DNA of 64,000 nucleotides from Hysterium pulicare CBS 123377. Lineage: Eukaryota > Ascomycota > Dothideomycetes > Hysteriales > Hysteriaceae. The stretch is from positions 62,001-126,000 of the forward strand of contig AJFK01000620.1 in the NCBI GenBank assembly GCA_000467715.1, written 5' to 3'. Positions 54,037-64,000 of the stretch are shown piece after piece (positions within the stretch are counted from its first letter, which is position 1; each line of letters starts with the position of its first letter). Both the position numbers and the translations under genes were made by a program. Under the pieces are notes generated by a model. It was given only the letters and a program-made list of their open reading frames with translations. It did not search any database and was not told where the DNA came from.

Positions 54037-55223
54037 ATGGCAGCTTCTTCTCCTCTTCATTCAACAATTATGCGTGCCTTTTTACACCTTTGCTGTTCGA
54101 CAACAGTGCTTGTCCTAGCCCAAAGCTCCTCCGCTCACAAGCATCACAGTAGTAGTTCAGTGGCACCCTCCAGCACCAGCTCTTTCAATGCTCACATCAC
54201 CAATGCCGTTATGCTATGTGGGCAATATGATGCCTACAACACTTCGACGGGAGATCTTACATGTTAGTATAAGGAGATCCGCCTAGTTTGTTCCGCTTCT
54301 GACCGCATTCCAAGTCAATTCCGATGCGTGGAATCAAGTCAAGTCTGGGGGGCAATGTGTTACCGTATGTCATACGAGGTCTCGTAGGCTGCCGATACAT
54401 GCTTACAAAGGCAGGTTGACAAAAACGGAACGACTTTCCAAGCTACCTGGAACTGGCAATCCGATGCTGGACAAGTCCATTCGTTTCCCCACGTCAAATT
54501 CAACTCACCTTCGTTGCCGGTTGCATTCTCTAACATCTCTTCCGTTGAGCTAACGACACATTGGGCAATGGCTCCAAGCTCTTCGACGGGGATTGGAGAT
54601 GATGCAGTCGGTCTGGATAAGATCAGCGCTGTTGCTAATGTTGCCCTGGACATGTTCGCCGATGCTGATCCCACCAATGCACAAAGTGAAGTTGATGCGA
54701 ACTTCGAGATCATGATCTGGTTTGGATCTTTCGGAGACCCCAAACCACTGGGATTCTCAGCTGGCAGTGCTTGCTGGAACCAAACTTTAGGCGACGTGAT
54801 ATTGTATGTTCTATCTCTGGCCAGCGTCCATTATTCTCGGGTTACTGAAAGGTGCACAGTCAACTTTATAGTGGGAAGAACTCCCGTGGACATCGCGTCT
54901 ACTCTTGGATCTCACCAATCAATATGAACGACTTCAATGAGGATATATCTCCTCTGATTCAAGCGCTTTGGCGCAACGATCTCATTCCTCAGGATGCATT
55001 TCTCGGGTTGGTGGAGTTTGGTTCTGAGGCCTTTTACTCGAATCAGAACGTGACATTTACTGTCTCCCAATTTGGATTAAACATGACTGCAGGCTCCAGT
55101 CCAATGTTGAACGTGACGAAGGCTCCGAAATCATGCAGCAAGTCCACGGCATCGACTTACCAGACATCTGTGTCGATTCTACTTTTCCTAGCTGGCACGT
55201 TTTCTATGCTGATCATGCTTTGA
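54037..55223 (+). CDS. GH12 endoglucanase-like enzyme with GPI-type tail
   Basis: Cleaves beta-1,4-glucan or xyloglucan outside the cell. Exons: start to 54262, 54315-54364, 54415-54803 and 54860-55223 (introns 52, 50 and 56 bp). Starting at the second ATG (54070) gives 331 residues with a compact signal peptide (FLHLCCSTTVLVLA); ATG 54037 adds 11. An early CGQYDAY is typical of GH12. The nucleophile Glu lies in FEIMIWFG (about 178) and the acid/base Glu in EFGSEAF (about 265), both present. Six or more N-x-S/T sites are near the C-terminus. The end has a Ser/Thr stretch (SKSTASTYQTS) and a 17-residue hydrophobic tail (ILLFLAGTFSMLIML), matching a GPI-anchor signal, unusual for secreted GH12. 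It is upstream of the GT2 gene, same strand. Confidence 0.88.
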
Positions 55224-56599
55224 GCATGGAAATTTTGCATCAACACCGGTGGCAAGGGACGTCCGTAACTCTCGGGAAGCAAAGCTCAAGGGCCTTTCGC
55301 AATTGCAAGCATTCATTATCTAAGCTTCCAAATGAACTAAGCATGCAGTATCACATGCAATCCGGCTCGAGTCAAACCGAAAGGGGAAACAGAGACGGAA
55401 GAGTAGACGTCGTGTTATCGTTGATGTGGTACGACCAGGATTTCGGAACATCAACAAGTGGCTTACGCTCTTCAATCTCCGTCGCCCGGCGGCCCGACCT
55501 GTAATGCGGCTTCTCAAGCGACTCCCCCCGTACGCCTTGATAAGCGTGCATGTGGAGAGGCTGAACAGCACAAGCCCAGGTGAAACCCACGCCAGGAACC
55601 AGCTCGCTGCTGTTCCAATCATCCGACTTTGCCTCATCGCGACTGTGCGACGTGGCGACACTAACGCCATGGCTCAACATTTCCGCCTGCATGAGCAGAA
55701 GCTTGACGGCTTGCTGAAGGACCTTTCCCTGCGAGACATCTCCGATGCTGCGATGCTCGCGGGCGAAGCAGAGGAAGAGTCTAGTCCCGATTCGCTTCAA
55801 GCTTATTATTGGGGCTTGGCCCACTTTGTGATCGCTTTGGCGCTAGCGAACGTCGGGCTGATCCTAATAAAACGCAGCTTTTCCTGTCTTCCAATATCAA
55901 CATCATCTGGGCAGTAATCACCAAGCGCGCGCTGGCAAAATCTCGTTATGCAGGCCAGCCTATCCGTCCCGACGTCCAATACGCCGCATGCGTCCAGCCA
56001 CAAGCTTGCACTGCCTGCTGCAGCTGCGTTAAAGCTTCTCGGCATGCATGATTTCAACACCTATCACACCCGAACCAATTTGGCCGGACTTTCTCTCAGA
56101 TCAAAAGAGCTTGTGTAGTATTTCCGAACATCCTTCTGCCGTGCTTCAAAAGCCGAAAGGCCATTCAATAAGGATGCAAGGAGTGGGACCAGAACAGTGG
56201 GAATTTTTCCCCGTGTAACGAGTACGATCTCATGATGGTCATGTCCATTTCTATGATACTGGCAGACCATTGCCAACAATTACCTCTGTATGTCCAATTC
56301 AAGATCAAGGTGGCGTAATCCTCCATGGTATTCATGCAGGATCTGCATATAAGGAATTCGGACTCCCCCACCTCAGGCATGAAGAGTACGACAGACTAGG
56401 CCTAAGACTTCTCCAAGCTAGGCTTGAGCACTAATTCACATAACAGACCATTCTCACTTGCTTCTAATAGCTCGGAGCATGGCCCCGTTTGCCAATACTT
56501 TCTAGATCTTCAAGCCTGCCTTTTCTTCCATTCCTTCGCTTACTCCTGCAGAACATTCCAATTGTTCCCTTGCATTCGTTTATTTTTCATATCTTCAAG
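55224..56599. other. Intergenic between GH12 and GT2
   Basis: 1.4 kb. A 163-codon plus-strand frame (55426-55917) ends with a hydrophobic segment (WGLAHFVIALALANVGLIL) and overlaps a 150-codon minus-strand frame; neither has a recognisable domain or splice-linked partner. Could hold a small gene, but I do not call it. The GT2 promoter and leader occupy the right end. Confidence 0.35.
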
Positions 56600-58837
56600 A
56601 TGCGGTCCTCAAGAAATAGTAGTCCATCGTCGTCTCCTTCAATTAATGGGCCTCCCGCAATGGGTCCCGAGCGAACGCTGTCATCTCCAAATCCGCCGCA
56701 AAAAGCTCACATATCGAGGGAATCATTAGCCAATTCGTCCCGGAATCCATTCGACCACGATGAATATATAATTGATTCGTCTTCAAGCGAGGCAAGATCC
56801 TCGAGATACTCGTTACCTGCCTCAAATGCGAGTCGAGATGGAGCAACCACTCCTGCGTTTGACGAAATAGTACGTCTTGATCCAGATACCGAATGACTTT
56901 TCTAACAACAATATTTGTCAGTTACCAGTACCGCCGATGAGCGTCGATGTTGTGGAGGCCTATAACGAGAAGCATAATGACCAGGACGTCGAAGCGCAAA
57001 CAACCCAGCAATATCGCACGGCAGCCACCACAAAAGATCCGGAGAAACAAGACCTCGACACTACTACCCCACATGCTCTGCCACACAAGAGGCCAGGGAT
57101 CTTTCGAAGAGTGTATAACAAATTCCGTGCAGCGTACGCACCTGTGGTTGACGCGCCTCTCGTGCTTCCCACTTGCCCTACCGACGAGGAGAAATACTGC
57201 TACTTGCATACAAATCGTTACCCTTTGTACATCCTCGGTATATTCTCCTTTCTAAGTCTCTCCGCAGGCATGTGGCTGTTCACCGTGTGCTCTTACGTAT
57301 TTGCTTGGTTTGGATTGTTTGTATTCGCGTTACAACTCTATCTAGTAATATCCTACTTTGTCGGAGTTGTGGGCAAGGACTATGACTTTGCAGGCCATGT
57401 CCAAACCTTAGCAACGCATGCGGTCACCAATCAGAATGCCCCGACAGTTGACATCTTCTTACCCTGCTGCAAGGAACCCATGGAGATCTTGGAGAATACA
57501 TACAAGCATATTCAGGCCCTCGACTATCCGCAAGACAAACTCCAAGTACATGTCATGGATGACGGAAATCTCGAGGCCGTCAAAGAGCTCGCCAGCCGGT
57601 ACGGCTTCAACTATTCAGTTCGCGACGATCGACCGCGACTGAAGAAGGCAGGAAATCTCCGCTGGCACTTCACTCGAACGTCAGGAGAGTTTTTTGTCAT
57701 CTACGACGCGGACTTTTGCCCCAGACCCGACTTTCTCAAAGAGCTCATACCCGAACACCTTGCCGACGACAAGACGGCAATTATCCAAACGCCTCAATTC
57801 TTCAGAGTCAGCGATGACCAGACTTGGGTCGAGCAAGGTGCGGGTGCTACTCAAGAGCTCTTCTATCGTGTCGTGGAGGTGAATCGGAACAGATGGGGCG
57901 CATCGATATGCGTTGGTAGCAATGCTGTGTACCGACGAGCGGCGCTAGAGGAAGTCGGCGGTACGGCTGAGATTGGCTTTTCGGAAGATGTTCATACTGG
58001 GTAAGTATTTTGACAAAATGATGTAGTGGAGCCCCTCTGACATACTGGACTAGATTTGGCGCCGTCAACCGGGGGTGGAAAGTCAAATACATCCCCCTCT
58101 GCCTTGCAACGGGAGTCTGCCCTGATACGCCCCGCGCCTTCTTTTCGCAGCAAATGCGCTGGTGTATGGGTTCTACCACCTTACTCAGCAATCCAGAGTT
58201 CTGGAAATCGAAACTTACCTTCGTTCAGAAAGTGTGCTACCTTTGTGGTGAGTAGTTCTCTATCGATAGTTCCCACTTCCCCGTACCCATTATTCCCACC
58301 AAGCCTAAGTACCTCATGCTCGCATGAACAACCCGACTGACATGGAAACCAGGGTTTCTCTATTACTCAGCTGTCGCCCTCTCCATCTTCATCTCCCCAA
58401 TCCCCGGCATCCTCCTCCTCTGGTTTCGCCCCGAATTCTTCAAATACTACAACCTCGCCTTCGCCATCCCCTCCATTGTCTACGGCCTCCTTCTCTTCCA
58501 CTTCTGGGCCAAAGCCCACTACGGCCTCAACGTCCAACACATCATGGTCATCCAATCCTACGCTTACCTGACCGCCATAAAAGATCGCATACTAGGCAGA
58601 GGCCTAGCTTGGGTCCCCAGTGGAGGCAACTCCAAGGGACATAAGGGGAATAATAAATATCGAAACATGAGGCTACTTTGTTGGGCGTGGACGATTTTAG
58701 TCGTTGGCGGCTTGATCGGGGCGTGTATTTATCGGATCGGCTTTAAGGGGGTGAAGTGGTATAACGCCTTACCGCTCATGATTTTGAACGCGTATAATCT
58801 CTACATTGCGCATCCATTCCTTTTGCATTGCGGTTGA
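56600..58837 (+). CDS. Cellulose-synthase-like family 2 glycosyltransferase
   Basis: Processive membrane beta-glycosyltransferase. Exons 56600-56869, 56922-58000, 58054-58247 and 58353-58837 give 675 residues. Residues 1-150 are cytosolic and Ser-rich. Two membrane helices (about 191-236) precede the GT-A domain with the D,D,D,QxxRW signature: FLPCCKEP, VHVMDDGN, IYDADFCPRPDF, SEDVHTG (the general base region) and QQMRWCMGS. Four to six helices follow. The domain order resembles bacterial BcsA and the fungal CelA/Tft1 group, in which Aspergillus Tft1 makes mixed-linkage beta-1,3/1,4-glucan; that product is a hypothesis here. No PilZ domain is visible. The GH12 gene 1.4 kb upstream could trim the same class of polymer. 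Confidence 0.9.
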
Positions 58838-59313
58838 TGAAGGGAGGGAAGGACATGCTGGTCTTGGTCGAGGTAGAGGAAAAGATAGACTTCGTTTCGG
58901 TTCTCTATCTCTAATTACTTATAGATTAATTTTATGGGGGGATGAATGTTTGCTAGAAAATTCCTTCCTTTTTAGATAATATTTTATATTGTATATTTTT
59001 ACTCGAAGATAGAAAGGAATAGATCTCTCTGCTGTATCTAATAATGACGAGGGCTCTTGGTTTCCGTGAGGTGAGAAGCGAATTGTCATTATTTCGTAGC
59101 TAGGTACATGTTCTGACATCCAAGATCTTAGCGCACAGGGTCATCCTACGCGTCAACTCAACCGTACAATAGCATCGCCAATCTAGTCCCTCAGCGCAAT
59201 TGCCACAAGACTCTTCCTCGAGCATTAGTCACGGTCGTTCTCATATTTCGGTGCGGTAAGGTAGGGGAAGACGGATCAATCATTTGGAGAATACACAGGA
59301 GGTTTGTACAAGT
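58838..59313. other. Convergent intergenic region
   Basis: 3' flanks of GT2 and the mitochondrial carrier. AT-rich at 58910-59000 (AATATTTTATATTGTATATT). No gene. Confidence 0.4.
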
Positions 59314-60528
59314 TTATTCATCTGTCTCTAATTTGTGCTGTACTTTCGCGAACATGGGATTCAAAATCTTGGCAGCGGTTTCGTATGAAGTGAAAAGAAT
59401 ACCCCCACTGAAAACCGTCCGGCCTAATCGCATAGTCGTCCCTTTCCAGAAGCCTCTAACTCCATAATCGAGCACAACACTCTTGACAGCTTCAGCAGTG
59501 CTGGCTCCCTTTGCACTCTGCGATCTCGTCTTGATGACATCGAAAGGCTGAGACAACAACGTGGTCACGGTGCCCGCCACAGCGCCATTCCCAAAATTGG
59601 TGGCCGTGGTCTGGGGAATATCCCGGGTGGTCTCAAAGTCCTTGAGGATGTTGTACGTACCCATGCGAAACGCCGTCGCGGATGCCTGCTTCAGAGTGGT
59701 ACCGGCGAAGCCCCGGTACAGACCCAGGAAACCGTTCTCCTGGTAGATGGTCTTGACGGCGTGCCATCCGGAGCGAAACCGTTTTTCGTTTCGGGCGTCG
59801 TCGATTAGAGCCGTCTTGATGCGCTCGGTTGGTGTGACGGCTGTTGCACTTGCCACGACGCCTGCAACCATTCCAGCGAGGACGTTGCGGAGTGGGGATA
59901 AGGTACCGGTCTGGGGATCGGCGAATGCATTTTTGATGCTGTCGAAGAAGAGAAAACGAACGCCGTCCTTACCGATGGAACCCTGAAGGTGTTTTTGTTA
60001 TGGCACAAATCGTTGAAAGAGACAGAGAAGGTGTGAAACCGAGCCATGGATAGACGGGAAAACGATACCCGAGACATGTGGACCGTGAAGTCGACGATGA
60101 GTGTAACGACATGAGAAGAAGGGCCGTTGAATGTGCAACGCCAGAAGTAACATACCACAACGAGGGCTCCGCAACCTTTGTAGAGAGCACGTATACCTTC
60201 TTTCTGGTATACTTGTGTAACGACGAGAAACGGATTGCGCGGCGTGGGTATGCCCTTTTGATTGCGCAATTGTACTCGAGTCTTTGCGAATTCGAGCGGA
60301 TACTGAAACAATTAGCATGCAGACATTATCATAACAGCAGCAATAGAGGCATTGGTTGACATACAGATACTCCGGCTTCGATGCCTCCGGCAACACCTCC
60401 GGCAAGCAAAGATACTATAGGAGGCGTTTTGGTATCCTGTGCGACGTATCAATTGACGGACCTTTTCATGGCATAGCATCCCGAAGTTCTAGAGTAGACC
60501 ATACATTTGCCCCAGACGTTGAAACCAT
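59314..60528 (-). CDS. Mitochondrial tricarboxylate (citrate) carrier
   Basis: Exchanges citrate for malate or other di/tricarboxylates across the inner mitochondrial membrane. Exons 60505-60528 (24 nt), 60365-60436, 60156-60302 and 59314-59982 give 303 residues, the normal carrier length. All three repeat signatures P-x-[DE]-x-x-[KR] are present: YPLEFAKTRVQ, TPTERIKTALID and QPFDVIKTRSQ. The first helix reads TPPIVSLLAGGVAGGIEAGVS; the PTERIK motif and the GSIGKDGVRFLFFDS block favour the Ctp1 subfamily. Start ATG at 60528 encodes only MVSTSGAN before the first intron, agreeing with the short N-terminus of fungal homologues. Introns 68, 62 and 173 bp. Confidence 0.92.
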
Positions 60529-60982
60529 GAGAAATAAGGAACGATAGAGATGAATGGTGTCTCGTCTTCCACGCGGATGACGCTGATATCGCGTCGGATC
60601 TAGTACCTCGGGAAGAGTTCGAGTCTAATCTTAATCGGGTTAACTTCTAGGGTCATGTTTTGGCCGGCTCCTGTCCCCAACTTCTTCGTCTCATCGAACA
60701 AGTAGATGTATGCAAAGCTCTCTTATATATGCCTATTGCTTGCTCAGAAAGAGAATATACGCTTAAATAAGTAACGTGCATCCAACCATAACGCAAAACC
60801 GGCCGTAGCAGAAAACACCGTCAGTATTTTGACTTCGCAGCATTCGCAAGCTTACACGCGTCTTAGTTTTTGCGGCATTGCCCTTGAGTAATATGCCAAG
60901 ATGAGTTCTGAACCCCTATAACTATGCCGATACGAAAAATACGTTGTAACGTTCATAGTTGCAAATGGTAACGTCTTGAAGG
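60529..60982. other. Intergenic, carrier upstream region
   Basis: Promoter of the carrier gene and 3' flank of the SnoaL-like gene; no other feature seen. Confidence 0.4.
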
Positions 60983-61447
60983 TTATCCATGGAGAACCGC
61001 TCTATCACCCGTAGTCCACAGAATCTTTATCTCCCACTTCTTGATCTTCCACAAGCCATCGTTGCTATCCTTGACAAGATCCATAAAGTACAAGCACGAC
61101 GCCGTGTACGAGGTGTCCTCTGGTTTGAGCGCATCGTCCGGCCGAACATGATACGCGAGCGAGTGGGCGGTCATAGATGCCGTGTCCGCGCCGTCCTTCA
61201 GCTCAACGCGGATATTGCTGGTGAGATGCGTGGTGACCAGGACGAAGACCCTGCCAAAGAAGTCGCTGACCGCGGTCCAGCCCTCGAGAGTAATTGGACC
61301 GGCGACAACAGCCATGCTCTCGTTCTTCAAGCATCCTGACTCGAACAGGTCCCAGTTGTTGCTGTCGATACCGAGGATGCAGCGGTGGAGAGCATCTACG
61401 ACGGCTTCGCGTGGGCTAAGTGCTGTGAGTGTGACTTGGTCGGCCAT
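60983..61447 (-). CDS. SnoaL-like (NTF2-fold) small protein
   Basis: Single exon, 154 residues, ATG at 61447. The pattern SPREAVVDALHRCILGIDSNNWDLFESG (helical start; key residues WDLF), then FFGRVF, THLTSNIRVEL, ASMTAHSLAYHV and a final WKIKKWEIKILWTTGD fits the SnoaL_4/NTF2-like fold of about 130-150 residues, which includes polyketide cyclases, dehydratases and ring hydroxylase small subunits. No catalytic residue can be assigned. It lies near a broken alcohol dehydrogenase and a DUF917 gene, all minus strand, possibly remnants of a catabolic group. Intact frame. Confidence 0.8.
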   Translation of the reverse strand: MADQVTLTALSPREAVVDALHRCILGIDSNNWDLFESGCLKNESMAVVAGPITLEGWTAVSDFFGRVFVLVTTHLTSNIRVELKDGADTASMTAHSLAYHVRPDDALKPEDTSYTASCLYFMDLVKDSNDGLWKIKKWEIKILWTTGDRAVLHG

Positions 61448-61899
61448 TGCGTCGAGCGCAGTGGACTAAAGACTTCTTGGCTAGAAGATGGTTATTGTGA
61501 GAATTGATCTTACCTTGCAGCAGATAAGCTTTATATTTAGTTCTATCCGAACTATCACTGTAAAGTAACGATACGTTGAGCTAACACGGATTTACCGGAT
61601 TTAAAAGATGGGAATGAAGAAGGCTAGGATTTACCGGAGTTACAAGACGAGAACAAAGTACTATGCGCACACCTCTAATGTGTAGAAGTAGCCACAATAT
61701 ACTCTTCATACATAAACAAAGCTCGATGTGTGCGCAGGGTTATAGTTACTTGAAGTCAAAGTACCCCTGGTTTTCCGGCACGCGTGGATGGACGTCAGAT
61801 CCAGAGTACAAACTGACACCACCAGGGCTCGCATCTCAATTACCGACTTCCATCTCCATTACATATATTTATTTCTCTCCATACATAGAGTAGCAAGTA
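61448..61899. other. Intergenic, SnoaL-like gene upstream region
   Basis: A short direct repeat, GGATTTACCGGA, occurs twice (61588-61599 and 61627-61638). No gene seen. Confidence 0.4.
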
Positions 61900-62782
61900 T
61901 TAGAACAAGCGGTCTCTCAAGATATCAATCATCTTCGCCCCACCATAGTTTTGAATCTTGGACTGCTCCTTTGCAACCAGCATAGCTCTATACCTCATCT
62001 TGTTGCCGTTCAACTTCTCAACAGCCTCTGCAATTCCCTTTCCGTTCAACCCACACCTCTCAAGACTTGGTTTGATACCGTGCGAAGCGGCGAACGCGAT
62101 TATCTCGTCATGTTTAGCACGAGAAGCCACGAGGCTTGATTTAAGGTTGTATCCATCAAAGAAGCATTGAAAAGCGCTACACATTACTCAGCCTCGAATT
62201 CCAAAAGACAAAGAAGGCACCACGAACTTCGGGCAGAGAAATATGGCCTTGTGGTGCTGCGAGCGGAATCACAGTCCTAGCACGGGCAACGACATTCTTC
62301 AATAAAAACCTTCACAGCAAGTATCAGCACCAGTCTCAACAAGAAGACAGACCAACACCACTTACTTATCCCAATCCGGATACGTATTCCCCGCCACAAC
62401 AAGCACATCCACCGGCTTCACCACCTTCTTAACTTCGCCCAAGAGATAAAACTCCTCAGCACCAGATTCCTTTGCCTCCTGCTCCTTCCCTCGGCTCGTA
62501 CTAAACACGACCACCTCCGCACGAATCCCGATGATAGCTGCCGCCGGCCCGATCACCGATGCGAAATTGCGTTACGGAGGCACCGACGCCTTCGACGATG
62601 CCGACGCCTTCATGGCCGAGGGCGAGGCCGTAGGGGATGAAGGCTAGGTCGGTGCCGCAGAGGCCGGAGTGGGTGATTCGGAGGACGATGTCGCGGGAAC
62701 CGAGCGCGGAGAGGTCGGCGGGGGTTTGATTTATAGAGCCTTCAATGCCACGGTAGACGGTGTTCGAGGTTGGGCTGGTCAT
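61900..62782 (-). pseudogene. Zinc alcohol dehydrogenase gene with large internal deletion
   Basis: The N-terminal part (ATG 62782) carries the medium-chain ADH start: SGLCGTDLAF with the catalytic-zinc Cys, then LALGHEGVGIVEGVGASVT and IGDR. At about 62555 the sequence jumps directly, with a change of frame, to the cofactor domain's AEVVVFSTS and VDVLVVAGNTYPDWDK. Relatives have about 100 residues between these points, including the structural-zinc Cys cluster and the GxGGLGH nucleotide motif; they are absent from the DNA. The C-terminal part continues through a 56-bp intron (62310-62365) to VVARARTVIPLAAPQGHISLPE (key part) and then DGYNLKSSLVASR to 61900, with a further frame mismatch at the last junction. 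A functional enzyme is not expected. Confidence 0.8.
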
Positions 62783-63260
62783 TTTAGGCGTTGGTATAGG
62801 GAGTAGAGTGATTACGTTAGATGGGGAAGAAGATTGGAGTAAAATTGCTTGATTATCATCTGGACTCTGCGTTATATCTTTCCAGCACGAAAATATGGAA
62901 TGAATAGGACATGCAACGTACTTCTAAGATTCAACATAATCTCCCAAATGAGTATTCAGCAACACCATTTACTAACCCGCTGCAGAGTCAATAGGTGTGC
63001 TTTGTCGACGAAAACAACCACATAATCAAGAGATGTAACTGGTCGTGAGAGGCCTTCTCGGCTAGAATCATCTAAAAATTACTCAACATGGCTGGAGTTA
63101 TTTCAAACGACGGATTAGTCGGCATGCCGAACACTTGGGTTGATTATGTATCGCGATCTAGGGCGGACATCATCACACCACCATATCACAATCATTCCAC
63201 AACACCACCAAAGCTTGCAATAGTAAGATATTTATTTCACCTAGCGGAACTACCGAAGGC
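62783..63260. other. Intergenic, no supported gene
   Basis: Upstream region of the broken ADH gene and 3' flank of the DUF917 gene. Plus-strand frames here are antisense extensions of the DUF917 region. Confidence 0.4.
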
Positions 63261-64000
63261 TCATTTCGAGTATTCGTCAATCACACTCACTGGCTTTACA
63301 AACTTGCCTAATGGTTTATACTCAAGATCAAGACCAAACCCTTTCGGCCCACCAATTTCGATTCCTCTTGGAGAAGTCCATCTATCCGAAGCCGTGATCC
63401 CGAGTACTAAAACCAGTAGCCCGTATCTATACTCCGGAGTTCCAATTGCCTCGCCGTTCTGCGCATCGATGACAGAGATGAGATCCGGCACAATGGCCAG
63501 GACATCTTCACTCCCATCATCCTTCATGCGCAGCGCAGCGATATTCTCATTTTTAAACGGTATCTTAATCTTCCCTGAGAACTTCGGCCCCCCTCTATCA
63601 TCTGCATCGCTAACATTCGCTCCTTCTACGATTACTTCTCCATAGATATGACCCATCCTCAACGTTCTATCAACACCAATGATTTTGCCTTTGAAGAGAA
63701 CTTTGCCGGTTTCTGCCCCGCCTACTTCTTCGATTATGGACTCCGCTACGGTATCGATGCGGTTTTCCTTTCGGGCGCATGCTACCGCCCGGCCTATCCG
63801 CCACGAGAGAGATATAGTATGCTCGACTACCCATCGTTTTGTTTCTGCACCAGTTACAGGCCCTTCGGCACAGCCAACATGGGACCCCAGTTGTGATAGA
63901 CCTGCTCGGAAGACTCTCTCTACCGTCAGATCGCTGTTGGCTTTGGGCATATAAACAACGTTCCCGTTTCCATCGGCCATTGTGATGGGACAGAAAATTG
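63261..64000 (-). CDS. DUF917 C-terminal domain of hydantoinase/oxoprolinase-like protein, partial
   Basis: The 3' part of a minus-strand gene; the frame stays open through the window edge (PITMADGNGNVVYMPK reads across an internal Met at 63980, so that Met is not the likely start). Residues to the stop at 63261 match the DUF917 family: LTVERVFRAGLSQLGSHVGC, HTISLSWRIGRAVACARK, GKVLFKGKIIGVDRTLRMGH, KIPFKNENIAA, VPDLISVIDAQNGEAIGTPE (key spots) and RGIEIGGPKGFGLDLEYKPLG. In fungi this domain commonly forms the C-terminal half of a larger protein with a hydantoinase A-like N-terminus, expected to the right of the window. Activity on cyclic amides is inferred only. Confidence 0.88.
   Translation of the reverse strand, partial: IFCPITMADGNGNVVYMPKANSDLTVERVFRAGLSQLGSHVGCAEGPVTGAETKRWVVEHTISLSWRIGRAVACARKENRIDTVAESIIEEVGGAETGKVLFKGKIIGVDRTLRMGHIYGEVIVEGANVSDADDRGGPKFSGKIKIPFKNENIAALRMKDDGSEDVLAIVPDLISVIDAQNGEAIGTPEYRYGLLVLVLGITASDRWTSPRGIEIGGPKGFGLDLEYKPLGKFVKPVSVIDEYSK

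Noticed and set aside
55426-55917. 163-codon plus-strand frame with a hydrophobic end
   Set aside because: No recognisable domain, overlapped by an equally long minus-strand frame; too weak to call.
1-64000. tRNA or rRNA genes and CRISPR arrays
   Set aside because: No cloverleaf with GGTTCGAATCC-type arm, no rRNA core sequence and no regularly spaced repeat array was seen by eye.

Overview
The window is nuclear DNA of a filamentous ascomycete (Pezizomycotina). It has short GT-AG introns (about 46-110 bp) with CTGAC/CTAAC-like branch points, genes 0.4-1 kb apart on both strands, and single-copy housekeeping genes such as RRN3, COQ6 and cyclophilin H. A class such as Leotiomycetes is plausible from the overall gene style, but that is inference only. 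Intron-exon models were built by hand from splice sites and frame continuity; the summed exon lengths are multiples of three for every multi-exon gene reported as intact.

Layout. 1-10.3 kb: a SAS4-domain chromatin protein, a heptanucleotide repeat, a disordered hypothetical protein, a frame-broken F-box gene and an intact F-box gene. 11-20 kb: a ZIP zinc transporter, a fungal-specific transcription factor lacking a Zn2Cys6 cluster, a ChaC-type gamma-glutamylcyclotransferase and the COQ6 monooxygenase. 20.5-30.6 kb: a RING protein with an in-frame 18-bp minisatellite, a secreted GH114+CBM1 enzyme with an 8-nt microexon, a 3.1-kb gene-free stretch holding an unusual circularly permuted inverted repeat, then three tandem RING-H2 paralogues. 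31-45 kb: secreted L-amino-acid oxidase, a large PPR protein, a small Lys/Pro-repeat protein, a Ste20/GCK-type kinase with a GC-AG intron, and RRN3. 45-53 kb: cyclophilin H, a membrane RING-H2 protein, a frame-broken GNAT gene and UDP-glucose dehydrogenase with an inserted Cys-rich block. 54-64 kb: a GH12 endoglucanase with a GPI-like tail, a cellulose-synthase-like GT2, a citrate-type mitochondrial carrier, a SnoaL-like protein, a zinc-ADH gene with a large internal deletion, and the 3' end of a DUF917 gene running off the window.

Functional links. UDP-glucose dehydrogenase, GH12 and GT2 lie within 8 kb and all concern cell-wall polysaccharides or their precursors, but each has its own promoter and nothing shows co-regulation. 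The four RING genes of 20.5-30.6 kb look like a lineage-specific expansion of ubiquitin-ligase-like proteins. No complete virus-like element, CRISPR array, rRNA or tRNA was recognised. The strongest unexplained structure is the pair of roughly 105-bp copies at 25,682-25,924: inverted relative to one another and also opened at different points, as if from a circular or tandem intermediate.
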